From Cannabis sativa (taxonomy: Eukaryota; Streptophyta; Magnoliopsida; Rosales; Cannabaceae), in contig NC_083604.1 of NCBI RefSeq assembly GCF_029168945.1, positions 65,736,211-65,800,210 of the forward strand: a stretch of DNA of 64,000 nucleotides, given 5' to 3'. Shown here piece after piece: positions 46,384-58,946 of the stretch. The stretch's first letter is position 1. The number at the start of each line of letters is the position of its first letter. A program made the position numbers and the translations under genes. The notes under the pieces are model-generated. The model saw only the letters and a list, made by a program, of their open reading frames with translations. It had not been told where the DNA came from and did not search any database.

Positions 46384-48847
46384 CACTACAAGAATAATAG
46401 GTATCACTAACGGCACTATCACTAACGCCAAAAAATCCTCACTAAAGGTAACATTATTACCAATGACATTTAAATGTCCTCAGTAATAAAAATGATTTTT
46501 TTTGCTGAAGTATACATCAATGGCGACAAAATATATCACTGACGAAAAATTTCGTCATTGAGATATATACTAATAACGAAATTTCCGTCAGTATTTATTA
46601 ATTTTAAAAAAAAAACGGTTAAATTGGGCGGGATTTTTCCCTCTTAAACATTCACTGGTGACAAAGTCGCCACGTGGTCAGTGTACGTCGCCAGGGATAA
46701 GCTCCTCAGATATTAAAATATAAAACCCAGGATCCATTTTAACGCATAACCCCTTCTTCTTCCCAAAAATACCATTTCTTTCTCAAAAAAAAAACCCTTA
46801 TCCCTGGTTACGCCGTCCACCACTGCCGATGGTAATGGTTGCGCCGGCGACCACAGCCATCCCTTATTTTTGAGATACGAATTTATTTTTTTCTATTTTA
46901 TTTTTCAGTTTTGTTATACATCATAACCATCATCTTCTCTATTTTCATCTTCCTCTTCTTCCATAATCTTATTCAAATCTCTTCTTCCATTTTCATCGAA
47001 ATCTCTTCTCTTAGTATTGTCTTTGATCAAATTGGTAGTTGTGGCCTCTTTTTTCTCAGCAAACTTCTATAAGTTTAGATGTATATATATATGTAATGTA
47101 TGTTATATGTTTTTACAGAGCAAAGACCTGTTGGAAATAATAGATGTAGGGTTTATTTACAAAAAAAAGTGTATATATATACACAGTTAAAACAAGGCCG
47201 GTATTGAGCCAAGAGAAAATATATGTGGTTGTTAGAAATATAAGTTGTAGGATTTGTGATTTGATGTGTTGAAAATATATCATAAAGTATGAGCAAGATG
47301 TTGGATGTGACTTTGATTGAATTTTTATGCTTTTTATTTTTTGAACTATTCAGCAAAATAAGAGATCGTGAAGAAGTTGTGAAAAGTAATTTATATTTTT
47401 GTATACTTATTAAAAATTTAAGAGGGTGTGAAGGATTTTTTTTTTAAAAATAAAGTCGTTAGTCACACTCTTAAGAAAACATTATTGAAATAAAGTCATT
47501 CTTGTTTTGTTGAGAGACGGAAACACATCCAAAACCAAAAGCATTAAAACGATGTTGGAGTGCATATTAATTAAAAACAAAACAGAGATATTGTTAGAAA
47601 AAGAAATAGAAAATTGATCAAATCCTATTCTTATTGCTATGATGTTTTTAGGTTTTGTTTTTTTTTTTACTATTTTAGGGTTATTATAATAATGGTCACA
47701 TATTGACAAATTGATTTGTTTTTCAAGAATTTTGGAAACATAAATGGGAAAAATTTGCTAGAGTTGTTGATTGGAGCCACCACAAAAAAGTTAGTGTTTT
47801 TTTTTTATTCTTATATGTTAATTTGTTTATTATATGTTAATTGTAAATAAATGTAATTTGTATATTTATTAATCTTTTGTATAAAAAATTATTTTTTTAG
47901 TTTAATTTTTTAAAAAACAAATTTAATAGTTTTTTTAAAAAATAGATTTTATGTATATTTTTTATAAGTTACTATATTGTTTAATTTTTTTTAGTTATAT
48001 GTAAGTTTTGTGTATGTAAAAATAATGTGATGCCGATACAACAAATGTCACAGATACCGCAGACTTTTCAGATGATGCCAACACCACAAGGGTAACAATA
48101 TGGACAACAGACATCACATATGCCGACACCACATAGGCAACAGACTACTCAGATGATGACAAGTTCGCAGATGCTTCCATACTACCCACAGATGTCGGAT
48201 GTTTCTCAACCGCAGATTCCGAGGAATGCTAATGATGATGATAACGACGTAACAACAAATTTCTTTTAGTATTTTTATCTTAGTTATATGAACTATTACT
48301 TTAATGTTTATTTATGGTTTATGAATATTCACTTTAGCAAGTATTATCTTTATTGAAGAATATTGCTATATTTGACATTTGATATGTGATATATAAATAT
48401 TTATTTGGTGTTATGTTTTACTTTTAATATAATTATTTAATATATTATTTAATCAAAAAAATATTTAATAAAAATTGATTAGTGAAAAAATTAATATTTA
48501 ATAAGAATTATTTTTTATTTGTAATATTATTTTTTTATATAAAATAATTAAACCAATGACAATTTTTTCGTCATTGATAATATTATCAATGACAAAAAAA
48601 GTCATCATTGATAGGCTTACGAATTTTTTTAAAAAAAAAATAATTCTTTTTGCCAACGATAAAGTCGTTGGTAATTATTTTTATCACCGACGACTTTGAA
48701 TTTCGTCAGTAATAATACCTTTCACCGACGAAGTATTACCAACGATATTTTACTGAAGACACGTCGCCATTGATATTCAATACTGACGAAATACCCACCT
48801 TTTACTGATGAAATATGTCCTCATTGAAAGCCATAATTCTTGTCGTG
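46384..48847. mobile_element. CACTA element nested in family A copy 3, TSD CAC
   Basis: Starts CACTACAAGAATAATAGG and ends CATAATTCTTGTCGTG (one change from the perfect inverse). CAC precedes at 46381-46383 and follows at 48848-48850. Subterminal motifs such as ACTAACGGCACTATCACTAA and TCGTCATTGATAATATTATC recur near both ends. It interrupts the RNase H relic exactly where copies 1 and 2 read ACTTTGGGGGTGGA. It keeps only a transposase tail (48030-48269), so it is non-autonomous. Confidence 0.9.
48030..48269 (+). pseudogene. CACTA transposase-like C-terminal tail
   Basis: 80 codons ending at TAG 48267-48269, with one internal TAA. The peptide is rich in Gln, Met, Pro and Thr (MPIQQMSQIPQTFQMMPTPQ ... 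YYPQMSDVSQPQIPRNANDD) and ends acidic. Low-complexity QMP-rich tails like this are common at the end of plant En/Spm-type transposase genes. The assignment rests on composition and position inside a CACTA element. Confidence 0.45.
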
Positions 48848-50329
48848 CACCCCAGAGTAACCACCATCTCTAATAGGTTATGAGTTGGTGTAGATATAAG
48901 GATTCTAATATATACCCCTATCATTTAACATATAGGTCACTTTCAGATATTTTTCTTGACTGTCTCCTAATGTTCCTTGTTTGATTACATCTTAGATGGC
49001 TCCCACTGAACAGTAGGAGTCCGGTTAAATTCGTACATAGAAGTAGATTTAACCTCTTACTATTGTTTCTCAGGGACATCTTGTTGTGACGTATTATCTT
49101 AGTCTGAAACTGTAAGTTTCTTCTAGACTAAGTTATCAACATAGCAATCTAGTATTAATTAATGTAAAATACTTGCTTAAGATTAAGTAATCATTAGAGA
49201 TACCATACAAAATTTCATGAAGATTAGGGAATTTTTGCCTAAGTCAGTCGAATGGACTATGCAAAAATTCTCCTATCTTATCCTCAAAATTCTGATAAGT
49301 TATTTCTATCCATATGAATGGTTAGATTTACTTTCGCAGTTGAATTCTAAAGCTCATATCACAAGTGTCATCCAAATAAAGATGGGCTTAGAATTTTAAA
49401 ATCCTCCCACTCAAATAAGGTACTGTGATACTATGTCCGAGAACTTTATTGGTATCAATTTCTATTACAATACTAATATATTAATTGGAACAGAAATACA
49501 GGATCAAGAATAAGTTCTAATAATTTGCTAATTTGATCATTATATTACATCCATGATTAATCAAAAACATGTGTGCCATAGAGATATGTGGTGTATTGAG
49601 TATAGTCTAGAGTTCAAAATGAACTACATATGTCAATAGCTTTATCCACCCCTAAGTGTTATAGAGATCATGTGGGGTTATGAATATAAGCCAGAGTTCA
49701 ATAGATATAAAAGATCATTGAACTGCATATATTATTCTTAACTTCTTCCACCCCTATCAGATCAAAAGATCTGTTTATTAAACAAAATCTTAATAATTGT
49801 TTAAGAATTAACAATTATTCATGAACTTCGAATTGAAAATTCTAGGTGTTTATGTGATATTATCTCTTTGCAGAGAAGAATATACCATAGATTTTGTATC
49901 AATAATAAAACACAAACACATACAAACATTATAAATATATAAATATAATTGGTATTGGCATACACAAGATAAAGAAAAATAAAGATCAATTCATAAATGT
50001 AATTCATTACTAAAAGAGAAAACTTTATTATTATTCTCAAAAAAAAAAAAATAAATGAATTGCCTGCATAAAATTGAAACAGGGAATAAAATCCTAAACC
50101 AATAATTGAAATCAAATTGTTCATAAATTAAAACAATTAATTTGAGAATTATTTCAAGAAGATTTCGAGCTTCATTCTTCAATCTTGGAAAATCTCCACC
50201 CTTCTGTCCAACCATCCGACTCAACTCGCTAGGATAGCAATCCAAGTTTAAGCAGCTGGAGCTGAAATAAGAAAAAAATAAACATGGTTAGTAGATCCAG
50301 AATTAATAACCCAAGGGGATAATAATTCT
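48848..50329 (-). pseudogene. Decayed copia pol of family A copy 3
   Basis: The continuation of pol on the right of the CACTA. A protease relic follows gag (WVINSGSTNHVYFF at about 50270-50312, catalytic Asp changed to Asn). An integrase-site relic (CTGATAGGGGTGGAAGAAG on the minus strand) lies near 49745-49765. No open frame. Confidence 0.6.
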
Positions 50330-51218
50330 CTAAAATACATGAGTTTATAGCATAGAAAGAAATACCTTGTTTCTTTGCTAGAAACTTAGGGCATTGGGGT
50401 TTCCAGTGGCCCTATTCATTCCAATAGAAGCATTTTCCTTTTGGCTTTTCTTTGGGATTAGCAGCCTTTTTCGTTTTAACTGTTTTCACAGCTTGATCAG
50501 GCTTCTTGCTATTCTTTCACTTCTTCTTGTTGTTGGGTTTTGAAGTAGAGGCAATGTTTGCCTCAGCCTTGGCTGTACCATTAGTATTGCTAGAACTGGG
50601 AGCTTTAGATCCTCCTTTCTGTGGTCCTCCATTCAAATTTTCAAATGTTTGAAGGTTGTTGATCAACTCGTGAAAGTCAAGTTCCAACTTGTTCATGACA
50701 TAATTTGAAGTAAAGGGCAGAAAGACTGAAGTCAAACTGTTCAAGATCAGACTCACTTGAGTTGTCTGATCCATAATAGCTCCATGATTCTCAGCCTCTT
50801 GGAAGTAAATCGTCATCTGGAGAAGGTGATCACGCACGCTCTAATGAGGTCTCATCCGTGCATTGATGAAATTCTTTGTCGCCTCAAAGCGAGCTTGAAT
50901 TGATGCAATCCCGAATAGTTCAGTAAACTTGTTCATGATGTCTGCAGTCGTGAGAGTATTCGCAAACCTTGTTTTTAAGGTGTCGACCATACTAGACAGC
51001 ATAAAATATCGAGCTTTGTTGTTGGCATTCTGCCAACGCTCGAACTTTTCCTTAACTGCCTTGGTTGCATTCTCACCTGGCTACTCAGGAGCCTCTTTAG
51101 TCAACACAAACAGGGAATTTTCACCAATGAGAGCAATATTAATATTCTCTCTCCATTTGACAAAGTTATCTCCATTGAGCTTGTTGTCAGTCAACAGTGA
51201 CACCATGGGATTGTTCAT
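50330..51218 (-). pseudogene. gag: Family A gag, copy 3, decayed
   Basis: Starts at ATG 51216-51218 (MNNPMVSLLTDNKLNGDNFV). It is homologous over its length to copy 2 gag, with motifs ARYFMLSSMVDTLK, YFQEAENHGA, LNSLTSVFLPFTSNYVMNKL, and the basic linker. A TAG replaces the residue at the point where copy 2 is frameshifted (after TKEAPE). Further stops occur, and the zinc knuckle has become CFYWNE-stop-GHWKPQCP, losing its second cysteine. The longest open piece is 50517-50837. Confidence 0.85.
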
Positions 51219-51339
51219 AGTCATATTGGATACTACAAATAACAATAAATAGAAATCAAGTAAAGTTCAACACAAAATCACATTTAGAAATTATTAGCAC
51301 TTAGCAAGTAGGAATGACAAGTGAAAATACTAAAACATA

Positions 51340-51740
51340 CAATCCTAAATAATTTCCAAGGTCTTTAACAAACTGATATCAGTGTCCCGTTTAGGCGAGA
51401 GTCAAAGATACCATCCATTAAATAGAGTTGTCAGCTCATCTAAAATGATAAACATTCTAGCAACCTTTTATTTGATCAAGATGAGAATCCAGCGTTGTCC
51501 CGTTTAGGCGAGAGTCAAGGCCATTCTATCTTATGAGCTTCTACCATTGTTTCATACTTTTGTAAGTCTTACTCTTAGTCGCCACCATTAGGGTGATCCA
51601 TACTAAGAATAAAACACTTACAAATAATACTTATCTTTCGAGATTCTACGGCGTTAAATTGCTAATGAACGTTCATCCATTAGGGATGATTACTCACTAA
51701 AACAAGAACTATGTAGAACCAACAATGGAGATCGAATGTC
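51340..51740 (-). other. Structured leader module of family A copy 3
   Basis: Minus-strand hairpin TCATCC-CTAAT-GGATGA (51673-51689), ATTAG downstream, ATCT-CGAA-AGAT, long hairpin 51559-51624 with stems TTTGTAAGT/ACTTACAAA and TTATTCTTAGT/ACTAAGAGTAA and apex CACC-CTAAT-GGTG, GAAACAATGG, then two TTGACTCTCGCCTAAACGGG motifs (51495-51520 and 51383-51407). Compared with copies 1 and 2 the stems differ in sequence but not in pairing. Confidence 0.6.
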
Positions 51741-54530
51741 CTTATAATAAAGCTCATTATTTAAAGTGTATTTTCTTCTAATATTTATTTTAATCTATTT
51801 ATTTTTAAATATACATATTTATTTAATTAAAATTTCTAATTTAGAAAAAAAATTCTAAATATAAATTTTAATTTAATATTTATAAAATTATACTTAGATT
51901 GATCTGAAAATAAATTAAATTATTTTCCATCTTAGTAATAATTTTCAATAAATATTTCGAAAATTATTCAATTTAAGTTGATCCAAAATTAATTTTCAAC
52001 TCAAATTTAATTTTCTATAAATATATTGCAAAATTCGAAAATCCAATGTATTTAAAATAAACACATTTTTTGAATATACTTTAAATAAAATAAAATAAAT
52101 CCTGAAAAATTATTTTGATTTATGTTGGTCCAAAATTAATTAAAAAAATTAATTTTTAACACAAATATAATTTTTCTATTTAATTAAATATTAAGAAAAT
52201 TATCAAATATTTAAGTATCATGAATAAAATCAACTTAAATATTAATTTCATATTTAATTAAATATAACTAGAAAAATACTTCAAGCAAACAGAAAATAAC
52301 TATCTAGACTTTCACTAACTAATTACTTTACTTTCTAATTATAATATATATTACTCCATTTATTTTATATAATCATTAATGAAAAATTTATTGATTTAAG
52401 TTGATCTAAAATTAATTTTCAACTTTAATATATTTTTCAAAAAAAAATTCAAAAAAATTGTCTCCATTAAAATAATGCAATTTTGAATTTATTAAAAAAG
52501 GATTAATAAAATAAAATAAAATAAAATAAATTTAAAAAAATTATTCAAATTTAAGTTGTTCTAAAATTAAATTTCGAACTTAAAATAATTTTCTATTTAA
52601 TTAAATATTCTGAAAATAATAATATTTAAGTATCAAGAATAAAATCAACTTAAATATTTAATTTTCATTTTAATTAAATGTATTAATTAAATATTAGAAT
52701 TAAATAATCAAGAATAAAAATAACTTAATTATTAATTCTAATTTAATACTAGGAAAGATGTTCTAATTTAAGTTGGTCCGAAATTAATTAATAAATAATT
52801 AATTTTCAACTTAAAATATTTTCCTAATTAAATATTAGAAAATATAATTAGTTACTAGAAATAACTATCTAGAATATATCTCATTAACTAAGTGTTTTTC
52901 TAAAATTAACTTTAAAATATTCAATGAAAAATAAATTTCATATATTTTAAAGTTAATTATGTTACTAATTCAATTTTTATTAGGTTAGATTAATATAATT
53001 AACCTAATACAATTATTTAGATAAGGCAAATGGGCCTTCACAATTGGGGTAGTTCATGTGAGGGAGGGCTGGGTTCAGTATGTCGTACCCACTTCTATGG
53101 CCCCCTAACTCTCACACAAGGCCCAAAGGAGAGGAATTTAACCTTTAAATAAATAATTTTTATTCATTGAATAAGCCCAATTCTAATTGGGCCTAAATAA
53201 AATTACTTATGTGAAATTTTATTTAAGCAACCTAGTCCATTTAATTAATTAAAACTTAAATGGGCCTCCTATATGCATCTAAGCCCAAATCACACAGGTC
53301 AAATGATTTGGATGGGCCCTATCATGTTACTAGGTTTACATAGATGAGAGAAAATGCAAAATTTACCTGTTACAAATAATTTATAAGATCTATCGTCAAT
53401 TGAACTATGATTAAAATCAGATCATTAGATCTATCAACAAGTTAATCATAGCAATTTAGATCAAATAAATAATAGGTTTGTAAAAAAAATTAAATAATTA
53501 AATAACTAAATAAACAAACATTACAAACCAACATGTAACAAATAACTGGAAAGTAGGTTAAGATATTTCTATTTCAAAATTTAAAAATTAAAATTTAAAA
53601 TATATCTTAACTATAATTAAAAATTTAGGTTGTTAGTAAATATTTGAAAAAAATTCAAAAACAAAAAAACTAACAAAACTCCCAAATATCCTAAATTTTA
53701 ACTTAAATTCAAATATCTAACCAATTTTTCAAATTTCAAGTTTATTTGAACAATTTAAATTAATTAAATCTCTAATAATATAATATAATATAATATAATA
53801 TCTTGAATTATAAAATTTAAATATTCCTAATATTATATTCTGAATCTTATAATTGAATAAATTAAATATTACAAAAATAAATAATTTGAAAAATAAGATA
53901 TTTTATGGTTACGATATTATCAATTTTTTTAAAAAAAATATCCTAAGTTTGAAAATTTTATGGTTAGAAACCCTAAAATTTCTATTCAAACCTAAACTAA
54001 CAAATTTTCAAAATTTCATGTTATTTTGACAAAAATGAATTTTAATAAAAAAAATATCTAATAAGATAAAATGTTAAAACTAATATTTTTCAAATCTTAT
54101 AATTTTAATTTAATAAAGTATATTTCAAAAATAACAAATTTTGAAAAAATATGATATGGTTGGCAAATTTTGAAATTTAAACTAGATTATTTTAGAAAAA
54201 AAAATATTTTAATATCAAAATAAGATCATTCAAATTTTAATAATAAAATAAGTAATATCTAATCTTATAATTAAAATAAATAAAATAATCAAAATTTCAA
54301 AATTAACCATAAGGCTATTTTTGTGGAAAAACAAATTTTCAAATGTAAAGCCTACTAATATCCAAAACTAATTTTAATTAATTGAAAAAAATAATAAAAA
54401 TTAATTTTATTCTGATAATTAGATTTTTAATTGAAAATTTAGGTTCTACACAAAATTCTACCAAAATTTGAATTTTGTTTCAATGAATAACGATTTTTGA
54501 ATGAAAAATTATGACGAAAATAAAATTGGT
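51741..54530 (-). other. AT-rich leader of family A copy 3
   Basis: No coding frame seen. The 53020-53340 block is shared with copies 1 and 2. A short ATAAT repeat lies near 53776-53802. Confidence 0.65.
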
Positions 54531-54745
54531 GCACAGGGGTATGCATTACATACCCTTGCGCGCGCAGAATGGGAGGAGTGGCCGAGAAAGGAGGCTGCGT
54601 GCAGCCTCTGACGACCAAAGATGCTCGGCGTGAGCACCCCTTCAGACAGGGGTGTCTGAGAATTCTCAGTCAGCTCATGTCTGAAGAGACGTGTTGTCCG
54701 AGTGACGCCTAGGGTCCGCGCGTGCACACGTGTACATCCGATTTC
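54531..54745. other. GC-rich island of consecutive hairpins in the leader
   Basis: In an otherwise AT-rich leader this 215-bp patch holds several perfect inverted repeats: GGGTATG/CATACCC (54537-54555), GAGGCTGC/GCAGCCTC (54591-54608), TGCTC/GAGCA (54622-54636), CACCCCT/AGGGGTG (54635-54654) and the palindrome CTGAGAATTCTCAG (54656-54669). It lies about 270 bp inside the primer site. The open frame across it (54509-54757, minus) has no recognisable product. Confidence 0.7.
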
Positions 54746-55000
54746 AGATATTTTCATCTAAATTCAAAAAAATCATAACTAATTCATAAAAATCCAAATT
54801 GGATTCTGTAAAGCCTAAATTCATTAATTATTTGTCTACTTTCCAGTAAAAATATTTCCAGAACGAAATAAAAAATATTTTACAACATACATTGCGATTT
54901 CCAAACAATCATCAAATAAGCACATAAAGCATCATGAAACCATCCAAATCAATACAAACATCGTTTTAAATCCATATTTTATGAAAGTAAATCATTACCA

Positions 55001-55014
55001 TGGCTCTGAGGCCA
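55001..55014 (-). other. Primer binding site of family A copy 3
   Basis: Minus-strand TGGCCTCAGAGCCA, two bases after the 5' LTR end, identical to copy 2. Confidence 0.75.
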
Positions 55015-55016
55015 AT

Positions 55017-56838
55017 TGTTGGAATATATTTTACCAGTATCTAGATTTACTACCATGTATGTTATTTAACATCCTAAATATGAATTTCTAAAACAACGTA
55101 AATAAATACATATAAAGTTTGAGAAATCTTATAGTGGGTGCAGCGGAATGATAATGGCTCCTTCCGCTCAAACTCTAACCCTTGTATCCTGTCTGTAGCA
55201 GAGTATCACCAAGATCTAAGCCCGAATCTCCTTCTCTTGAATTTGGATTCTTCACAGCCTTACACACTATGATTAAGTACCACTTGATGTGTGTGGGCAC
55301 TTACTCTATCACTATAGGGTTTGAAAAATATGAAGAGAGAAAGAGAGAAGAGAGGTCCGAATATGGTAGAAGAGATGGTTCAAAATTTGAGTGAAGGCTT
55401 GAATGTTCATCATCTTTTGATTTGAGGTCATCACTATCTATTTATAGGCAACCACCTAGGTTTAAGTTAGAATTATTTGGCATTAAAATATTGAAAAAAT
55501 AAATGGAAAGATACCTCTTAAGTTAGAATTTTTTTCAACTATTTATCTTATTTTCCAGAAATGCCATTTTTCCAATTAAACCACTTAAATACCAGAACTA
55601 TTTATTTAATAATTAAAAATAATTATCAAATAAAATTTCCATTTAATATATTTATTAATTAGACTCCATAAAGTCTCTTAATTAATAAACAAGCCTTAGA
55701 ATCTCTTTTCTTCAAAATTAAGCATTTGCTTAGTGAAAAATTCTTAAACTAGACATAGTCTAATTTTAGAATTATAATTGATTAATTAAAATCAATTAAT
55801 TGAGTCTTACAAGCAGTATGGTCTCAACTAGTATGGGGACCATGGGCCTATACAACGGAGCTTCCAATAAGCAGAACTAGAATTTACCAAGTAAATTCCC
55901 TAACTTATTAATTCCTTAGTGCATCCACCATAGAACTTAAAATTACACTCTCAGTTATATAGAACGCTCTATATGTTCCACGATATGGATACGCTATAAA
56001 CATTTAACCATCGTTCTAATCCTAATAATCAAAGATCCTCTATAGATGATTTACACCGAGTGGGGATAAATTTACCGTTTCACCCCTCAATGTATTTTAT
56101 CCTTGAAACACTTAGCTTCCTATAAATGATATTTCAGTGAACTAATATAATCACTGAAATAAGAGCTTTTCCATTTATCTCTCTTAAGCCAAGCTCGAAG
56201 GAAATCATCGTTTCACTTCTATCTCTAGATAGAAGCTATAGATTCCATATCTATGTTGAGCACTCCCACTCAATTGTACTATCATGTTCCCAAAATGTAC
56301 GTATCACCCTGACCAAAAAGTAGGCTTAACTAACAAATCAAAGAACATGAAAAGCACTCCTGAGATTGAACCTAAGCATGTCAGGATTAAGATCTTTTGA
56401 TCTAAGATCAACCAGTGATATTGACTTAGATAGATACAACGGTAAGATTATAATATCTTTACCAAGATCAATATTGGTCCCAGTCCAATGTATACTCCAT
56501 ACATCCGAAACTAGCATACTTTGCCAATGTTCTGGAAAGAACACAACACTTATCCAAGGTGTAAGTGTACTTTATCGCTGATTATCACATCAGTGTAAAT
56601 CTAGTGCACTGATGAATCAGGGACATTATCTTTTGAAGCATATAATCACAATCACATTCCACTGTGTTGACATCACTGTAATTGTGAATAACTATATGTT
56701 CTGGACTTAACAAATTTTGTACACATTAAACCATAAACATGAAAACTATATGCAAACATAAATGACTTCTAATCTTTTTATTGATAACAAATCAGATTAT
56801 ATTGAAATGAGTTTTATTTAGGGCATAAAATCCCAACA
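55017..56838 (-). repeat. 5' LTR of family A copy 3
   Basis: 1822 bp, TG...CA, with TATA box at 55438-55446. It lacks about 40 bp around 55520 that are present in the other LTR. Confidence 0.92.
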
Positions 56839-56843
56839 TTACA

Positions 56844-57079
56844 GCCAGTGGTGTTGGTCGCAGTGGTGGCTTCAGTGGGTGGTGGTGGCAATAGTGGTAG
56901 TTGGCTACGATGATGGTGTTGTGGGAAGAAGAAGAAGAAAGTAAAAAAAAAAAATAATTATATTTTATTTTTATAATATTTAAATAAATAAAATAACGTG
57001 GAGTAATGAAATCATGCCACCTGTACAGCATGACATATTTATTTGGCACTTAATAGCCAAAAATTAATAGAGTAGTAGA
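56844..57079. mobile_element. Right part of the split DNA transposon
   Basis: Right inverted end of the element beginning at 43106. It ends AGAGTAGTAG followed by ATAT. The inner part is GGT/GTG-rich, mirroring the CCA-rich patch at 43370-43400. Confidence 0.6.
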
Positions 57080-57813
57080 TATCAAAACAATTCCGTAGGT
57101 TGAAGAGTTTAACCCTAATTATTTCATTAAGGGGTTGATCATGTCAAACTCCAAAAGTTTAGGAAATTTGACTGCTAGTTATCTAAACTGTAAATATATT
57201 CAAAAAAAAAATCATAAAATAAAAAAAAAATCTCCATATGACTTTCTCTATTGTTTTACTATAGAATTTTTCCATATATTAAAATCTCCTAATAGGTATT
57301 GTCTATAGATAAATACTATTAGCAAAATTTTTAATTTTATGTTTATTTTTGTTAATTAATAAAAAAAAAAAACATTTTTACACTATATGTGGATTGAGAT
57401 TGTTCCATCAATTAAAAGAGATTAAAAAAATTAAGTTTGAGTTAGATAATTTTTATATAGACATCTTTTTAATATCGTGTAAAAAAATACTACTATAAAA
57501 AAAAAAAAAAGTCAATAATTATTAAACAGTATATATAAATATGTTTTTATAATTTATTGAATTGTCTCAATGAATTGACATGCCATGTTTGAATTTATTA
57601 AATTTGATCAGCTCTCAAATTAATGAAGTTAACCACTAAAATATAAATATATGATTAATATTAATATTTATATTACACTAATAATAATAAGCAACTCATT
57701 TAATTCATTTCAAAAATAAATAAACACTCATTTTTATTTTTCATAAATTTCAATCACACGTAGCATTAATTCAATTACATCTAGGTTGAACTAATACCGA
57801 ATATAATCTTAAT
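57080..57813. other. Intergenic sequence
   Basis: No gene seen. 57550-57800 resembles 39430-39700 in the MATE intron. The last 20 or so bases may belong to the LINE that continues at 58947. Confidence 0.5.
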
Positions 57814-58270
57814 CACTACTACAAAAATAGTTTTTCTTTACGTTTTTAAACATTCGTTTAAAGTATTCCCGTCGTTTTCTATAACTGTCGCTATACGGCC
57901 GTAGCAAAAGGGGCAAAATAGACAACGGTTAAAAACCGTCGCTAATGTGGACTTCCCGACAGTTTAAAACTGACGTCTATAGTATAGGGTACGGTTTAAA
58001 ACCGTCCCCTATACCCTGTTATAGGCAAGGGTTTAAATCGTCAGGAATGTAAAAAAAATGAGAAAAAAAATACTAGAAAAATCTGTATTTTCCCCTATTT
58101 TTTTCTCTTGCATTAGTTTTATAATTTTACCTAAATTAAAATAAAACACCTAATTAATTTTGTTACAATAACAACTAACTATAAAACACATTAAATTTAT
58201 ACAATAACAAAATAAATATATATAATAAATAAAAAAGTATATAAATAAATAAATGTATTTATAACGAGCT

Positions 58271-58358
<88 letters not shown>

Positions 58359-58943
58359 CGGGAGGTGGTGGTGGTGGTGGTCTAACATATGAGATGGAGA
58401 TGAGAGGGACACCGACGGGAGGTGGTGGTGGTCCGATGTATGCGACGGAGAGTGGAGGGAGACCGACGGGTGGAGGGGTGGGTGGAGATCGATAGAAGAG
58501 AGAGATGAGAGGAGGGCGATGGTGCGGAGGCGTGGGTGGGTTTTGGAGAGTTAAGATTTTTCGTTTTACGGTGTGGGAAATGGAGAAGAAATTAAGTGAG
58601 AAGAAATAGGTGGGCATGTGGGAAATAGAAAAAAAAAATGTAAGAGGGCACGTGGAAAATGTGGCGAGAAGTAAGTGACAATTTTTTAATGGACCCTTAT
58701 AGGCGACGGTTTAAAATTGTCGCCTATACTATACCCAACGGTTTTAAACCGTCGGGTATAAGGCTCCATTAAAAAATTGCATTTTATTAAAAAAACGTCG
58801 CCTATTTTGTTTACTACGGTTTTAAACTGTCGGGAATACTAAATTTTTCTCGACGATTTTAAATAGTTACTTAATTTTTTTAGCGACGGTCTCCAAAAAA
58901 ATTATTTTTAGGACCGTCGCTAATTTTGATATTTGTAGTAGTG
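57814..58943. mobile_element. Non-autonomous CACTA element, TSD AAT
   Basis: Starts CACTACTACAAAAATAG and ends ATATTTGTAGTAGTG, flanked by AAT at 57811-57813 and 58944-58946. Both ends carry many copies of a palindromic motif around ACGGTTTTAAACCGT (for example 57923-57945 and 58700-58760), probably transposase binding sites. It is 1130 bp with a GA microsatellite in the middle; the open frames on its minus strand are SSR shadows. Same family as the fragment at 1-37. Confidence 0.92.
58274..58354 (+). repeat. (GA)n microsatellite
   Basis: About 40 GA units inside the CACTA element. Confidence 0.97.
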
Positions 58944-58946
58944 AAT

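Larger units (their letters stand above)
44097..56838 (-). mobile_element. Family A copy 3, copia-type LTR element with nested CACTA
   Basis: Bounded by TGTTGGAATAT at 44097 and TCCCAACA at 56838, flanked by TTACG (44092-44096) and TTACA (56839-56843), a one-mismatch target duplication. Minus-strand order: 5' LTR 55017-56838, primer site 55001-55014, leader, gag relic 50330-51218, pol relics 45958-50329 interrupted by a CACTA, then 3' LTR 44097-45957. Its LTRs differ by several indels, so it is older than copy 2. Confidence 0.92.

Noticed and set aside
46839..47072. 77-codon frame with hydrophobic residues in the CACTA element
   Set aside because: T-rich sequence gives Phe/Ile/Leu-rich frames by chance; no family signature.
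54509..54757. 82-codon minus-strand frame over the GC-rich island
   Set aside because: No recognisable motif; high GC content lowers stop frequency, and the hairpin content explains the sequence better.
58150..58617. 155-codon minus-strand frame with Pro- and Ser/Leu-rich repeats
   Set aside because: Produced by the GA microsatellite and GGT repeats inside a CACTA element.
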